This document shows, piece by piece, positions 1 to 8,920 of a DNA stretch of 64,000 nucleotides. The translations under genes and the position numbers were made by a program. Below the pieces are notes generated by a model. The model was not told the DNA's origin. It ran no database searches and was given only the letters and a program-made list of their open reading frames with translations. Source of the DNA: Microlunatus sagamiharensis (GTDB lineage: Bacteria; Actinomycetota; Actinomycetes; Propionibacteriales; Propionibacteriaceae); the NCBI RefSeq assembly GCF_900105785.1, contig NZ_LT629799.1, positions 4,278,001-4,342,000 on the forward strand, given 5' to 3'. Position 1 is the stretch's first letter; every line of letters starts with the position of its first letter.

Positions 1-1
1 G

Positions 2-370
2 GCGCAGCGGGTCGTCGTCGACGAGATCACCGCGGTCATGTCGCTGCTCGAGGGCCACGCGGACGTCGTCATGGACAGCGTCGGGCCCGAGGTCGTGCCG
101 AGCGTCGCGCAGATCCGGGAGAAGTTCGACGTCCGCCGCCAGGGTCAGGGGGCCGACAAGATCGTGCGTCGCCTCCTCGGGCTCGACGCCAAGATGCGCC
201 AGTACCGCGACGGTGCGGCCTTCTGCCGCCACGTCCTCGACGAGGTGGGCATGGCCGGGCTCAACCGGGTCTGGACCTCGCCCGACACCCTCCCGAGCCG
301 CGCCGAGATCGCCAACCCGCAGCTCTGGGTCATCCGCAACCACCCCGAGCCCGCGGCGCCGCAGGGCTGA
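2..370 (+). CDS. DUF2342-type zinc-dependent metalloprotease-like protein, 3' part
   Basis: The reading frame is open from the window edge, so the N-terminus and its start lie outside. The visible 122 residues carry the [12 protein letters not shown] stretch, followed by a helical tail ending in [14 protein letters not shown] recognise this as the C-terminal part of the actinobacterial DUF2342 family, annotated as zinc-dependent metalloprotease or F420-biosynthesis-associated protein. This family commonly sits directly upstream of tilS, as here, with only 2 bases between the stop and the GTG of tilS, so the two are probably cotranscribed. The main HExxH motif, if present, would be upstream and is not visible. 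The family's biochemical role is not established. Confidence 0.75.
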   Translation, partial: AQRVVVDEITAVMSLLEGHADVVMDSVGPEVVPSVAQIREKFDVRRQGQGADKIVRRLLGLDAKMRQYRDGAAFCRHVLDEVGMAGLNRVWTSPDTLPSRAEIANPQLWVIRNHPEPAAPQG

Positions 371-372
371 GC

Positions 373-1332
373 GTGGCCCGTCGGGCGCTCGGGCCGGCCA
401 CCTTGGCCGTCGCGCAGGCCGCCGAGGCCGCGCTGGGCCCGGAGGACCGCAGCCTGCTCGTCGCCTGCTCCGGTGGCGCGGACTCGCTCGCCCTCGCCGC
501 CGGCACGGCTCACGTGGCGCGGCGCTCCGGGCGGGCGTACGCGGCCGTCGTCGTCGACCACGGGCTGCAGGACGGTTCGGCCGAGGTCGCGCAGGCGGCG
601 GCGGAGGTGCTCGAGGGGCTGGGGCTCGCGGTGAGCGTCGTGGCCGTCGACGTCACCGACGCCGGGTCGGGCCCCGAAGCCGCGGCCCGCGAGGCCCGGT
701 ACGCGGCGCTGCGACGCGAGGCGACCGCCCGCGACGCGACCCTCCTGCTGGGCCACACCCGCGACGACCAGGCGGAGTCCGTGCTGCTCGGGCTGGCCCG
801 CGGGTCCGGGGCTCGTTCGTTGAGCGGGATGGCGGTCCGCGCCGACGGTCTCGTCCGCCCGTTGCTCGGGCTGCCCCGCGCGACGACCGAGGCGTGCTGC
901 GCCGAGCTCGGGCTGACGCCCTGGAGCGACCCGCACAACGCCGACCCCGCGTACGCCCGGGTCCGAGCCCGTTCGCGGGTGCTGCCCGTCCTCGAGGCCG
1001 AGCTCGGGCCGGGCGTGGCCGAGGCGCTGGCCCGCAGCGCCGACCTGCTGCGTTCCGACGCCGACCTGCTCGACGCGCTCGCCATGACGGCCGGCCAGGA
1101 CGTCGCCACGGGGGAGAGCGCGCTGGACTGCGTACGCCTCGCAGCCCTGCCGGACGCGCTGCGCTCCCGGGTCCTGCTCGCGTGGCTCCGTGAGCTCGGC
1201 GCCCACGACCTCACCGCGCGGCACGTGGCTGCCGTCGACGCCCTGGTCACGGCCTGGCGTGGTCAGGGCACGGTCGACCTGCCCGGGGTCCGTGTCGTCC
1301 GCGCCGACGGCCTGCTCAGAGGACCGACCTGA
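373..1332 (+). CDS. tilS: tRNA(Ile)-lysidine synthase TilS
   Basis: TilS uses ATP to attach lysine to the wobble C34 of the AUA-reading tRNA(Ile), switching its identity from Met to Ile. The PP-loop motif SGGADS is at residues 33-38, followed by VVDHGLQ and [12 protein letters not shown], all typical of the N-terminal ATP-pyrophosphatase domain. At 319 aa it is the short actinobacterial form without the long C-terminal extension of E. coli TilS. The GTG start at 373 follows the upstream stop by 2 bases. Its 3' end overlaps the convergent vapC by 17 bp. In related genomes hpt follows directly; here vapBC separates them. Confidence 0.93.
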   Translation: MARRALGPATLAVAQAAEAALGPEDRSLLVACSGGADSLALAAGTAHVARRSGRAYAAVVVDHGLQDGSAEVAQAAAEVLEGLGLAVSVVAVDVTDAGSGPEAAAREARYAALRREATARDATLLLGHTRDDQAESVLLGLARGSGARSLSGMAVRADGLVRPLLGLPRATTEACCAELGLTPWSDPHNADPAYARVRARSRVLPVLEAELGPGVAEALARSADLLRSDADLLDALAMTAGQDVATGESALDCVRLAALPDALRSRVLLAWLRELGAHDLTARHVAAVDALVTAWRGQGTVDLPGVRVVRADGLLRGPT

Positions 1333-1714
1333 CGTCGGTGTGCGTGAAGTCGTCGCCGACGAAGAGCAGGGGCTCCCGGCGGACCGACGCGAGGGCGTAG
1401 GAGAAGCAGTCCCCGTAGTTCAGACGGGCTGGGTGGCCGCTGCCCCTCCCGTAGTCGCGGTACGCCTGACGAGCCACGCGCGCCTGCTCGGTGTCGAACG
1501 GGACGACCTCGACCTCGAGCCGGTGGAGCGCCTCGTCGAGGTTGCGCGAGAGAGCGGGGTCGCGGCGGCCGTCGATCACCACCCCCAGCTCGACGAGCGT
1601 GGGCGCCGAGAGGCGCGGACGGCCGTCTGCGTGGTCGAGGATCGCGTCGTAGAGCCGATCAGCCCCGGGCTCGTCGAGGAGGATGGCGACGAGCGCGGAG
1701 GTGTCGACGATCAC
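1316..1714 (-). CDS. vapC: PIN-domain toxin, VapC family
   Basis: A 132-residue PIN-domain protein. VapC toxins are Mg-dependent ribonucleases that cleave tRNA or rRNA. The acidic residues expected in the active site are visible: D4 in MIVDTSAL, E in TLVELGV, D in [11 protein letters not shown] and D in FVGDDF near the C-terminus. The GTG start overlaps the stop of the upstream antitoxin gene (GTGA), the usual translational coupling of vapBC. The pair sits convergent to tilS and divergent from hpt, and looks like an accessory insertion in an otherwise conserved gene order. The target RNA cannot be inferred. Confidence 0.9.
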   Translation of the reverse strand: MIVDTSALVAILLDEPGADRLYDAILDHADGRPRLSAPTLVELGVVIDGRRDPALSRNLDEALHRLEVEVVPFDTEQARVARQAYRDYGRGSGHPARLNYGDCFSYALASVRREPLLFVGDDFTHTDVRSVL

Positions 1715-1962
1715 CTGGGCAGACCGTTCTCGTCGTAGAGGTCGTCGTCGGTGAGCAGGGGTGGACCAGGCTTCCGCATCTGGACGCGGATCTCCGCGAG
1801 GATGGCGTCCACGCTGCGCCGTCGCGCCTCCTTGTCGTCGTCGAGACTCGCCAGCAGCTGCTCGATCGCCCGCTCCACGACGCTGGTCTGGCTCAGCCCC
1901 GTGCGCTCGGCGGCCTGGCGCACGAGGTCGTGCACGTGCTCGTTCTTGATGTTCAGGCTCAC
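1711..1962 (-). CDS. vapB: VapB-type antitoxin
   Basis: An 83-residue protein starting MSLNIKNEHVHDLVRQAA. It has the ribbon-helix-helix-like N-terminus of actinobacterial VapB antitoxins (Rv0623/PSK-type), which bind DNA and neutralise the partner toxin through an acidic C-terminal tail (here [15 protein letters not shown]). I chose the GTG at 1962 rather than longer upstream starts because homologues begin at SLNIKN and because a TAGACT hexamer lies 7 nt upstream, fitting leaderless initiation. Three TCTACCC repeats just upstream are candidate operator half-sites for autoregulation. Confidence 0.85.
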   Translation of the reverse strand: MSLNIKNEHVHDLVRQAAERTGLSQTSVVERAIEQLLASLDDDKEARRRSVDAILAEIRVQMRKPGPPLLTDDDLYDENGLPR

Positions 1963-1969
1963 GTCCACC

Positions 1970-1975
1970 AGTCTA
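1970..1975 (-). promoter_or_regulatory. Leaderless-type -10 box of vapBC
   Basis: TAGACT on the minus strand, 7 nt upstream of the GTG of vapB. This fits the TANNNT actinobacterial -10 with transcription starting at or next to the start codon. It overlaps the first TCTACCC repeat, so a repressor bound there would block it. Confidence 0.5.
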
Positions 1976-1999
1976 CCCAGCGCTTCTACCCTTCTACCC
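1972..1999. repeat. Three TCTACCC direct repeats (candidate vapBC operator)
   Basis: TCTACCC occurs at 1972-1978, 1985-1991 and 1993-1999; the last two are tandem TTCTACCC octamers. They lie between the vapB start and the divergent hpt. VapB proteins usually bind repeats in their own promoter, so these are plausible autoregulatory sites. That role is inferred. Confidence 0.45.
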
Positions 2000-2032
2000 T
2001 CGCGGGCGTTCGGGGCTCGGGCGCGGCTGTGG

Positions 2033-2038
2033 CAGGCT
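2033..2038 (+). promoter_or_regulatory. Leaderless-type -10 box of hpt
   Basis: CAGGCT ends 6 nt before the GTG at 2045. It matches the spacing of the TANNNT boxes elsewhere in this window, but the first base is C, so it is weaker. Confidence 0.35.
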
Positions 2039-2044
2039 GACGCC

Positions 2045-2596
2045 GTGGACGCCCCAGACCTCGGAAACGACCTCGAGCGCGTGCTCTTCACCCCCGAGGA
2101 GGTGCAGGCGAGGATCGACGAGCTGGCCGCCCAGGTCGACCGCGACTACGCGGGCAAGGACGTGCTCCTGGTGGGCGTCCTGAACGGCGCGGTCATGATC
2201 ATGGCCGACCTCTCCCGGGCGCTCTCGGTGCACTGCCGGATGGACTGGATGGCCATCTCCTCGTACGGCTCGGGCACCAAGTCCTCGGGCGTCGTGCGGA
2301 TCCTCAAGGACCTCAGCACCGACATCGCCGGCATGGACGTCCTGGTCGTCGAGGACATCGTCGACACGGGTCTGACGCTGTCCTACCTGATCAGCAACCT
2401 GCGCTCGCGCGGCCCCGCGAGCCTCGAGGTGCTCACCGCCTTCCGCAAGCCGGAGGCGCTCAAGATGCCCGTCGAGGTCAAGTACGTGGGCTTCGACATC
2501 CCGAGCGAGTTCGTCGTCGGCTACGGCCTCGACTACGACCAGCACTACCGCAACCTCAAGGGCGTGGCCACGCTGGCGCCCCACGTCTACAGCTGA
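2045..2596 (+). CDS. hpt: Hypoxanthine phosphoribosyltransferase
   Basis: Salvages hypoxanthine and guanine to IMP and GMP using PRPP. The PRPP-binding loop VLVVEDIVDTGLTL is visible mid-protein, along with the LLVGVLNGAVMIMADL segment and the C-terminal PSEFVVGYGLDYDQHYRNL block typical of bacterial Hpt. The protein is 183 aa, normal for the family. I placed the start at GTG 2045 (VDAPDLGNDLERVLFTPEEV); a longer in-frame reading would run through vapB on the other strand and adds no conserved sequence. It precedes ftsH, as in most actinobacteria. Confidence 0.94.
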   Translation: MDAPDLGNDLERVLFTPEEVQARIDELAAQVDRDYAGKDVLLVGVLNGAVMIMADLSRALSVHCRMDWMAISSYGSGTKSSGVVRILKDLSTDIAGMDVLVVEDIVDTGLTLSYLISNLRSRGPASLEVLTAFRKPEALKMPVEVKYVGFDIPSEFVVGYGLDYDQHYRNLKGVATLAPHVYS

Positions 2597-2722
2597 GACG
2601 CGGTCCGTCGGCCGCGACAGGGCTCGTGCGGGGCGGGGTGCGCTTTGCCGGGCACCGGTAGCCTGGGCCTCTGAGGGCGTACGTCTGCGGGCGTGCGCTG
2701 CTCCCGACTCTCTAGGCAGGTC

Positions 2723-4879
2723 ATGAACCTCAAGCGCATCTTCCGCGGTCCACTCATCTGGATCGTGCTCGCCGTGGTGGCGGTCGGGCTGCTGATCGAC
2801 TTCAGCACGCGGCTCACCGGCGGCTACAAGGAGGTGCCGACCTCGCAGGTCGTCGCCGTCATCAACGGCAACCAGCCGCTGTCCGAGGTCACGCTGCGCG
2901 ACCGCGAGCAGACCATCCAGGTGGTCACCAAGGCCGAGGGCGGCCAGGCCGAGCAGCGCCTCGAGGCCGCGTGGGTCGGCAACCAGAGCGACGAGCTCGT
3001 CGACCGCCTCAACCAGCGCGTCACCGACAAGACCCTCGACAGCTGGGTCGGCGAGAACCCGCAGCCGAGCTTCTTCTCCAACCTGCTGGCGACGCTGATC
3101 CCGTTCATCCTCATCGCGGTCGTCTTCTTCTTCCTGCTCAACTCGGTGCAGGGCGGCGGCAGCCGGGTCATGCAGTTCGGCAAGTCCAAGGCCAAGGTCG
3201 CCAACAAGGACACGCCCAAGACCACGTTCGCCGACGTCGCGGGCGCCGACGAGGCGGTCGAGGAGCTCCAGGAGATCAAGGAGTTCCTCGCCGAGCCGGC
3301 GAAGTTCCAGGCCGTCGGGGCCAAGATCCCCAAGGGCGTCCTGCTCTACGGCCAGCCCGGCACCGGCAAGACGCTGCTCGCGCGCGCCGTCGCCGGCGAA
3401 GCGGGCGTGCCGTTCTTCTCGATCTCCGGCTCCGACTTCGTCGAGATGTTCGTCGGTGTGGGTGCGAGCCGTGTGCGCGACCTCTTCGAGCAGGCCAAGG
3501 AGAACGCCCCGGCCATCGTCTTCATCGACGAGATCGACGCCGTCGGCCGCCACCGCGGTGCCGGCATGGGCGGCGGGCACGACGAGCGCGAGCAGACCCT
3601 GAACCAGCTGCTGGTGGAGATGGACGGCTTCGACGTCCGCGGCGGGGTCATCCTCATCGCCGCGACGAACCGTCCCGACGTCCTCGACCCGGCGCTGCTG
3701 CGCCCGGGCCGCTTCGACCGCCAGATCCCCGTGGAGAACCCGGACCTCAAGGGCCGCCTCCAGATCCTCAAGGTCCACGCGCAGGGCAAGCCGGTCAGCC
3801 CCGACGTCGACCTCGAGTCGGTCGCCCGTCGTACGCCGGGCTTCACCGGTGCCGACCTGGCCAACGTCCTCAACGAGGCCGCGCTGCTCACGGCACGCTC
3901 CAACAGCACGGTCATCACCGACGCGTTCATGGACGAGGCGATCGACCGCGTCATCGCCGGCCCGCAGAAGCGCAGCCGCCTGATGAACGAGAAGGAGAAG
4001 CTGGTCACGGCGTACCACGAGGGCGGTCACGCCCTGGTCGCCGCGGCGCTCCCCGGCACCGACCCGGTGCAGAAGATCACGATCCTCCCGCGTGGCCGTG
4101 CGCTCGGCTACACCATGGTGCTGCCGGAGAACGACAAGTACTCCAACACGCGCGCCGAGCTGCTCGACCAGCTCGCGTACATGATGGGCGGCCGTGCGGC
4201 CGAGGAGCTCGTCTTCCACGACCCCACCACCGGCGCCAGCAACGACATCGAGAAGGCCACGAACGTGGCCCGCGCGATGGTCACGCAGTACGGCATGACC
4301 GAGCGCCTGGGGGCGATCAAGCTCGGCTCGGGCGACTCCGAGCCGTTCCTCGGGCGTGACTACGGCCAGGGCCGCGACTACTCCGAAGAGATCGCGGCGG
4401 TCGTCGACGAGGAGGTCTCGCGCCTCATCAGCAACGCCCACCAGGAGGCGTTCGACATCCTCACGGCCAACCGTGACGTGCTCGACGACCTGGTCCGCGC
4501 GCTGTTCGAGCACGAGACGCTCGACCGGGCCGCCGTCGCCGGCATCTTCCAGAACCTGCGCCTGTGGCCGAAGCGTCCGGCCTGGACGGGTTCGGACACC
4601 CGCGTGCCGTCCGAGCTCCCGCCGGTCAACCCGCCGGCGCGGATCGTGCCGCCGGTCGGCCAGCCCAGCCTCAACGGCTCGAACGGGCACGGCTCGAACG
4701 GTCACGGCTCCAACGGCTACGGCCCCGGCGCCAACGGCAACGGGCACGGCCAGGGCGGCGAGGGCGTCCCCGCCGGCGGCGCCCCGGTGCCTCCCGGCCA
4801 GTCGCCCGTCCCGCCGCAGCTCCCGCAGGGCCCGGCCGGCGGCGGCACGCTGCCGCCGCGCGGTCCCGACTTCCGCTGA
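2723..4879 (+). CDS. ftsH: ATP-dependent zinc metalloprotease FtsH
   Basis: Membrane-anchored AAA+ protease that degrades misfolded and regulatory membrane and cytosolic proteins. From ATG 2723 ([10 protein letters not shown]) the protein is 718 aa: TM1 at about 11-27, an extracytoplasmic segment, TM2 at about 120-143, Walker A GQPGTGKT near 210 (Gln replaces the more usual second Pro), Walker B VFIDEID near 264, the second-region-of-homology arginines, and the zinc site HEGGH at 432-436 (usually HEAGH) with the third ligand Asp near 508. The last ~100 residues are low complexity, with GSNGHG repeats and a Pro/Gly-rich tail, as in other actinobacterial FtsH. A perfect hairpin follows the stop. 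Confidence 0.95.
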   Translation: MNLKRIFRGPLIWIVLAVVAVGLLIDFSTRLTGGYKEVPTSQVVAVINGNQPLSEVTLRDREQTIQVVTKAEGGQAEQRLEAAWVGNQSDELVDRLNQRVTDKTLDSWVGENPQPSFFSNLLATLIPFILIAVVFFFLLNSVQGGGSRVMQFGKSKAKVANKDTPKTTFADVAGADEAVEELQEIKEFLAEPAKFQAVGAKIPKGVLLYGQPGTGKTLLARAVAGEAGVPFFSISGSDFVEMFVGVGASRVRDLFEQAKENAPAIVFIDEIDAVGRHRGAGMGGGHDEREQTLNQLLVEMDGFDVRGGVILIAATNRPDVLDPALLRPGRFDRQIPVENPDLKGRLQILKVHAQGKPVSPDVDLESVARRTPGFTGADLANVLNEAALLTARSNSTVITDAFMDEAIDRVIAGPQKRSRLMNEKEKLVTAYHEGGHALVAAALPGTDPVQKITILPRGRALGYTMVLPENDKYSNTRAELLDQLAYMMGGRAAEELVFHDPTTGASNDIEKATNVARAMVTQYGMTERLGAIKLGSGDSEPFLGRDYGQGRDYSEEIAAVVDEEVSRLISNAHQEAFDILTANRDVLDDLVRALFEHETLDRAAVAGIFQNLRLWPKRPAWTGSDTRVPSELPPVNPPARIVPPVGQPSLNGSNGHGSNGHGSNGYGPGANGNGHGQGGEGVPAGGAPVPPGQSPVPPQLPQGPAGGGTLPPRGPDFR
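4676..4752 (+). repeat. GSNGHG-type repeats in the FtsH tail
   Basis: Short tandem repeats of an 18-bp unit encode GSNGHG-GSNGHG-GSNGYG followed by degenerate GNGHGQGG. They lie in the cytoplasmic C-terminal extension of FtsH, which is variable between species. No function is inferred. Confidence 0.6.
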
Positions 4880-4912
4880 GCCGGGTCCCACCCGCACCGC
4901 CCGTACGCACGA

Positions 4913-4942
4913 CGCGGCCGCACCCCTCGGGGTGCGGCCGCG
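4913..4942. terminator. Hairpin terminator between convergent ftsH and pcs-like gene
   Basis: Perfect 14-bp inverted repeat (CGCGGCCGCACCCC at 4913-4926, complement at 4929-4942) with a 2-nt loop, 33 bases after the ftsH stop. There is no U-tract, which is common for actinobacterial terminators. It could serve both convergent genes. Confidence 0.75.
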
Positions 4943-4969
4943 TTCGTCGTTCCCAGGGACTCACCCTGC

Positions 4970-5034
4970 CCGCCGAGCGGTAGGTTGCCGCGCCTTTCGA
5001 CGCCCCAGGAGCGCCGCAACCTACCGCTCGGCGG
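4970..5034. repeat. Perfect 19-bp inverted repeat with 27-bp spacer
   Basis: CCGCCGAGCGGTAGGTTGC at 4970-4988 is repeated in inverted orientation at 5016-5034. It lies between the ftsH terminator and the end of the downstream convergent gene. It may be a second terminator or a dispersed intergenic repeat. Confidence 0.7.
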
Positions 5035-5075
5035 ACGGTTGCAGGCTCCCCACCCGGTCGGGCGGAGCGCCGGGG

Positions 5076-5831
5076 TCAGGCCGCGGCGGAGCGTACGCGC
5101 CGGAAGCGCTCGACCGACGTGAGCAGGACGCTCGCCACCAGGTAGTAGCCGAGGTAGGCCAGCGACAGCGCGAGCGCGAGCGGGTACGGTCGTGGCTCGG
5201 TGGCGAGCACGACGGCGTACAGGACGAGCCACATGCCCGCCAGGCTGAGGTTCAGGACGCGCTGCTTGGGCGTGCGCGAGGGGTAGAGGTACTTCACCGG
5301 CACGAAGACGAGCACCGCGCAGACCACGAGGATCGCCGTCGTCACCGCCGGGCCCAGCCCGAGGACCACGACGTAGAAGGCGACGACGTTCCAGTAGCTG
5401 GGGAAGCCGAGGAAGTAGTGGTCCTCGGTCTTGGCGTCGGTGCGGCAGAACTGGATGCAGGAGGCCAGCAGCGGCAGGGCCGCGACGACCAGGCCCCAGG
5501 CACCCGCCGGCAGGTGGCCGCTGGTGAGCAGCAGCACGACCGGGACGAAGACGTAGGTGAGGTAGTCGACGATGTCGTCGAGCCGCGCTCCGTCGAAGCC
5601 GGGGATGGTCGTCGAGACCTTGAGCCAGCGGGCCAGCATCCCGTCGGTGCCGTCGATGACCATCGCGGCGAGCAGGATCCACAGCGCCGTGCGGACCTCA
5701 CCGCTGAAGGCGGCGACGGTCGCCAGCAGGGCCAGCACCGCACCGCACGCGGTGTAGACGTGCAGCGCCCAGCCCGCGGCCTTCCAGCCCCGTGACGTCC
5801 GTACGCCCGTCGACCTGCCGTGTCGTGCCAC
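5076..5831 (-). CDS. CDP-alcohol phosphatidyltransferase, phosphatidylcholine synthase-like
   Basis: About 251 aa from a GTG at 5831 (start uncertain). The CDP-alcohol phosphotransferase motif appears as [13 protein letters not shown], then [21 protein letters not shown]. The FDGA-LDDIVD form and the following Val/Leu-rich segments resemble Pcs, which condenses CDP-diacylglycerol with choline to make phosphatidylcholine at the membrane. About seven hydrophobic segments are visible, including [19 protein letters not shown] near the N-terminus and [20 protein letters not shown] near the end. It is divergent from folE and interrupts the usual ftsH-folE adjacency. Substrate assignment rests on motif resemblance only. 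Confidence 0.72.
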   Translation of the reverse strand: MARHGRSTGVRTSRGWKAAGWALHVYTACGAVLALLATVAAFSGEVRTALWILLAAMVIDGTDGMLARWLKVSTTIPGFDGARLDDIVDYLTYVFVPVVLLLTSGHLPAGAWGLVVAALPLLASCIQFCRTDAKTEDHYFLGFPSYWNVVAFYVVVLGLGPAVTTAILVVCAVLVFVPVKYLYPSRTPKQRVLNLSLAGMWLVLYAVVLATEPRPYPLALALSLAYLGYYLVASVLLTSVERFRRVRSAAA

Positions 5832-5939
5832 CCAGCCACCCCTGCTCGTCCGCTCGATCCGGTGCCGCGGAGCGTGCCACACCCGTGGCGCAGCCGAGGC
5901 CGACGCCTCATCCTCTCGCGGCTCGGCGAGGATGGGGGC

Positions 5940-6569
5940 GTGAGCAGCCTGGACACACCCGAGTTCGACCGCGAGGTGGACGAGACCCCGCCCGACGAGC
6001 GGCCCGGCGTGGACGAGCCCCGCGTCGCGGCGGCGGTGCGCGAGATCCTCGCGGCCATCGGCGAGGACCCCGAGCGCGACGGCCTGCTCAAGACCCCCGA
6101 GCGGGTCGCGCGGGCGTACGCCGAGATGTTCGCGGGGCTGCGGCAGGACCCGCAGGACGTTCTGGCCACGACCTTCGACCTCGGTCACGACGAGCTCGTC
6201 CTGGTCAAGGACATCGAGGTCTGGAGCTGCTGCGAGCACCACCTCGTGCCGTTCACCGGCGTCGCCCACATCGGCTACCTGCCCAACCTCGACGGCCGCA
6301 TCACCGGCCTGTCCAAGCTCGCCCGCCTCGTCGACGTCTACGCCAAGCGCCCGCAGGTCCAGGAGCGCATGACGACCCAGATCGCCGACGCCCTCGAGCG
6401 CTACCTCAAGCCCCGCGGCGTCATCGTCGTCGTCGAGTGCGAGCACCTCTGCATGACCATGCGCGGCGTCCGCAAGCCCGGCTCCAAGACCGTCACGAGC
6501 GCCGTCCGAGGCCACCTGAGGACCAGCGCCACCACTCGGGCCGAGGCCATGCACCTCATCAGGTCGTAG
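5940..6569 (+). CDS. folE: GTP cyclohydrolase I FolE
   Basis: First enzyme of tetrahydrofolate synthesis, converting GTP to dihydroneopterin triphosphate. Zinc ligands are visible in [11 protein letters not shown] and [13 protein letters not shown]; the conserved [24 protein letters not shown] and TSAVRG segments are intact. From GTG 5940 ([15 protein letters not shown]) the protein is 209 aa, typical. A GAGGAT hexamer 6 nt upstream hints at leaderless initiation. It is separated from folP by a minus-strand peptidase gene, so it is probably transcribed alone rather than with folP-folB-folK. Confidence 0.95.
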   Translation: MSSLDTPEFDREVDETPPDERPGVDEPRVAAAVREILAAIGEDPERDGLLKTPERVARAYAEMFAGLRQDPQDVLATTFDLGHDELVLVKDIEVWSCCEHHLVPFTGVAHIGYLPNLDGRITGLSKLARLVDVYAKRPQVQERMTTQIADALERYLKPRGVIVVVECEHLCMTMRGVRKPGSKTVTSAVRGHLRTSATTRAEAMHLIRS

Positions 6570-6864
6570 AACTGCCCGTGATCCCACCAGGCTCCGAGCG
6601 CGAGCCACCCAGGGATGAGCCGACCGCACCACTGGGTCAGCGCCGACGAAGCGAGCCGGAGGTCGAGGCCGAGGGGCAGAGGACGCGACGGTGAAGGGGG
6701 TCTCGGCGGGCGCGGCGCCGGACGTGGATGGGTCTGGCGGGAGCCCGGGCGCGACCGCGTACGACGGCGAGCGTGAATCACGCGCCCGGGCGGATGGTTG
6801 TCCGGCGCAGCGCCTGCCGAGGCCCCCGGCGCCGAACTGAACCGAGAAGAAGCCGAACGACGAC
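6570..6864. other. 295-bp gap without a recognisable gene
   Basis: Between the folE stop and the stop of the convergent peptidase gene. I see no conserved coding sequence, RNA gene or strong hairpin. Confidence 0.5.
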
Positions 6865-7962
6865 CTACGTGACCGACTTCGTCGACGCCGTCCAGGTGTT
6901 GCAGTCGGAGAAGTCCCCGGAGTCGAGGCCGCGCTCGAGCCAACCGAACTGCGCCTTGGACGTTCCATGGTCCGGCTTGCGGTCGTCCGGGGGGTCCTCG
7001 TCGCCGGTGTAGCTGTGCCACGACTTGAGCTCGGCGCGGTCCTTCGCACTCACGTCGAGGTCCTTGCGGACCACGTGGAGGAACACGCCCTCGAAGCACT
7101 GGGCCTGCAGCTCGAGGCGCCGGCTGAGGACGAGGCCCTGCTTGTCCGACGCCTCCTTGTACTCCCCGGAGTAGCCGTAGAGCATCCCGGTCGTCGCCTG
7201 CAGGTGGTGGCCGAACTCGTGGGCGACGAGGCCGACGTAGCCGAGCCGGGCGAACGTGTACGCCTCGCGGCCGTCGTCGACGGTGTCGGGCCAGTAGATG
7301 GTGCGCGTGGTGGAGCAGTAGTAGGCGGGGGAGCCGTACTGGCCGAAGTCACCGCAGGGGCTCTCGACGCGCTTGTGGTACGTCTTCACCTTGGGCTCGA
7401 CGAGGGTGAAGCCTCGCGCGGCGAGCGGCGCGGAGAAGACCTTGGTGAGGCAGCCGACCACGTCGGTCAGGTAGCCCTGCAGCTTCTTGTCGGGCAGCGG
7501 CGGCTTGGGCCGGCGCACCTCGAGGTCGCAGGCCACCGAGACCGAGCCGAGGTCGACCTTGTAGAGGGTGTTGGTCCGCAGGCTCCGGTCCGGGCCCGGC
7601 GGCGTGGTCGGCAGGTCGGACGCCGTCGGCAGCGGGTCGGCCGGTGCGGCGGTCGGTGCGGTGGTGCCCGGGGCGGGGGTGACCGGCGCGGGCGTCGGGG
7701 TCGGGCTGGTGCTGACGGGTGCCTGCGTACCAGGGGCGGGCGCGGGGCGCGCGCTGGAGGCCGTCGCGCTCGGGGTGGCCAGGGGCACGGCGCGTCCGCT
7801 CGTGCGGACCGTCAGCACGACGGTCGTCGCCACCACGCCGGTCAGGACCAGGGCCGTGACCAGCCCCAGGACCATCGGCCAGCGGCGCGGGCGGACCTCC
7901 TCCGCCGCCCGGCGGGGCCCTCGTCCGGGGTCGCCCCAGGGGTCGTCGGAGGGCGGCGGCAC
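6865..7962 (-). CDS. YpfJ-like putative neutral zinc metallopeptidase, membrane-anchored
   Basis: 365 aa from GTG 7962. Order of parts: a short basic cytoplasmic N-terminus, one TM helix at about 30-53 (PMVLGLVTALVLTGVVATTV), a ~70-residue Pro/Thr/Ser/Ala linker, then an extracytoplasmic peptidase domain with the HEFGHH motif and the downstream glutamate region RRLELQAQCFEGVF. This matches the PF04228 family, whose substrates are unknown. Several cysteines (ACDLE, GCLTK, SPCGDFG, YYCST, AQCFE, SDCNTW) suggest disulfides outside the membrane. The gene sits in reverse orientation between folE and folP. Function is predicted from the family only. Confidence 0.82.
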   Translation of the reverse strand: MPPPSDDPWGDPGRGPRRAAEEVRPRRWPMVLGLVTALVLTGVVATTVVLTVRTSGRAVPLATPSATASSARPAPAPGTQAPVSTSPTPTPAPVTPAPGTTAPTAAPADPLPTASDLPTTPPGPDRSLRTNTLYKVDLGSVSVACDLEVRRPKPPLPDKKLQGYLTDVVGCLTKVFSAPLAARGFTLVEPKVKTYHKRVESPCGDFGQYGSPAYYCSTTRTIYWPDTVDDGREAYTFARLGYVGLVAHEFGHHLQATTGMLYGYSGEYKEASDKQGLVLSRRLELQAQCFEGVFLHVVRKDLDVSAKDRAELKSWHSYTGDEDPPDDRKPDHGTSKAQFGWLERGLDSGDFSDCNTWTASTKSVT

Positions 7963-8013
7963 CGCACGAGCATAGACATCCGGGCGCCTCGAGGGCCTGC
8001 CCGCGACGCGCCC

Positions 8014-8019
8014 TAGGGT
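8014..8019 (+). promoter_or_regulatory. Leaderless-type -10 box of folP
   Basis: TAGGGT ends 6 nt before the ATG at 8026, so transcription would start at or next to the A of the start codon. No Shine-Dalgarno is visible. It would drive folP-folB-folK and possibly the DUF3180 gene. Confidence 0.6.
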
Positions 8020-8025
8020 TGCGGG

Positions 8026-8895
8026 ATGGACTTCCCGGTGGTGGCCGGCCTGCCCGCCCCGGGTCGCACCCTGGTCATGGGCGTGGTCAACGTCACCCCC
8101 GACTCCTTCTCCGACGGCGGCACCTGGTTCGCGCCCGACGCCGCCCTCGCGCACGGCCTCGCGCTGGTCGCCGAGGGGGCCGACGTGGTCGACGTCGGCG
8201 GCGAGTCGACCCGTCCGGGGGCGGTCCGCCCGAGCCCGGAGGAGGAGCTGCGCCGGGTCCTGCCCACGGTGGAGGGGCTGGTCGCGGCCGGCGCCTGCGT
8301 GAGCGTCGACACCATGCGCGCCGAGGTCGCGGAGGCGGCCGTCGGCGCGGGCGCACGGCTGGTCAACGACGTCTCGGGTGGCCGGGCCGACCCCGCGATG
8401 CTGGCCACGGTCGGGCGGCTCGGGGTGGCGTACGTCTGCATGCACTGGCGCGGGCACGCGCGGACGATGCAGGGCCGGGCCGTGTACGACGACGTGGTGG
8501 CCGACGTGGCCCGCGAGCTGGGGGAGCAGGCGGCGCTGGCCCGGGCGGCGGGCGTGGCCGAGGACGCGCTGGTGCTCGACGCCGGCTTCGGCTTCGCCAA
8601 GACCGGCGCGCACAACTGGCAGCTGCTCGACCGCTTCGACGAGCTGGCCGCGCTCGGTGCGCCCCAGCTCGTGGGGGTGTCGCGCAAGTCCTTCCTCGGC
8701 AGCCTCCTGGCCGCGCCGGACGACCGGCCGCGCGAGCCGCAGGGCCGGGACGAGGCGACGGTCGCGATCACCGCGCTGCTGGCCGCGCGGGGCGTCTGGG
8801 GCGTCCGGGTGCACGCGGTCCGGGCCAACCGGGACGCGGTCGAGGTCGTCGCGCGGCTGTCCGCTGAGCGGGGGTCGTCCGGGGCGGTCGGCTAG
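8026..8895 (+). CDS. folP: Dihydropteroate synthase FolP
   Basis: Joins 6-hydroxymethyl-dihydropterin pyrophosphate to p-aminobenzoate; the target of sulfonamides. Conserved blocks are in order: MGVVNVTPDSFSDGG near the N-terminus, VVDVGGESTRPGA, VSVDTMRAEV, LVNDVSGG, LDAGFGFAKT and GVSRKSFLG. The protein is 289 aa, normal length. The ATG lacks a Shine-Dalgarno but has a TAGGGT box 6 nt upstream. folB follows after 25 bases with a strong ribosome binding site. Confidence 0.96.
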   Translation: MDFPVVAGLPAPGRTLVMGVVNVTPDSFSDGGTWFAPDAALAHGLALVAEGADVVDVGGESTRPGAVRPSPEEELRRVLPTVEGLVAAGACVSVDTMRAEVAEAAVGAGARLVNDVSGGRADPAMLATVGRLGVAYVCMHWRGHARTMQGRAVYDDVVADVARELGEQAALARAAGVAEDALVLDAGFGFAKTGAHNWQLLDRFDELAALGAPQLVGVSRKSFLGSLLAAPDDRPREPQGRDEATVAITALLAARGVWGVRVHAVRANRDAVEVVARLSAERGSSGAVG

Positions 8896-8920
8896 GGTCG
8901 ACCCCACCTGAGGAGGTGGG

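Noticed and set aside
1994-4897. Very long open frames antisense to ftsH and to many other genes
   Set aside because: High GC keeps opposite and shifted frames open; their translations are low-complexity Arg/Ala/Pro-rich or lack any family pattern, whereas the sense frames encode well-known proteins.
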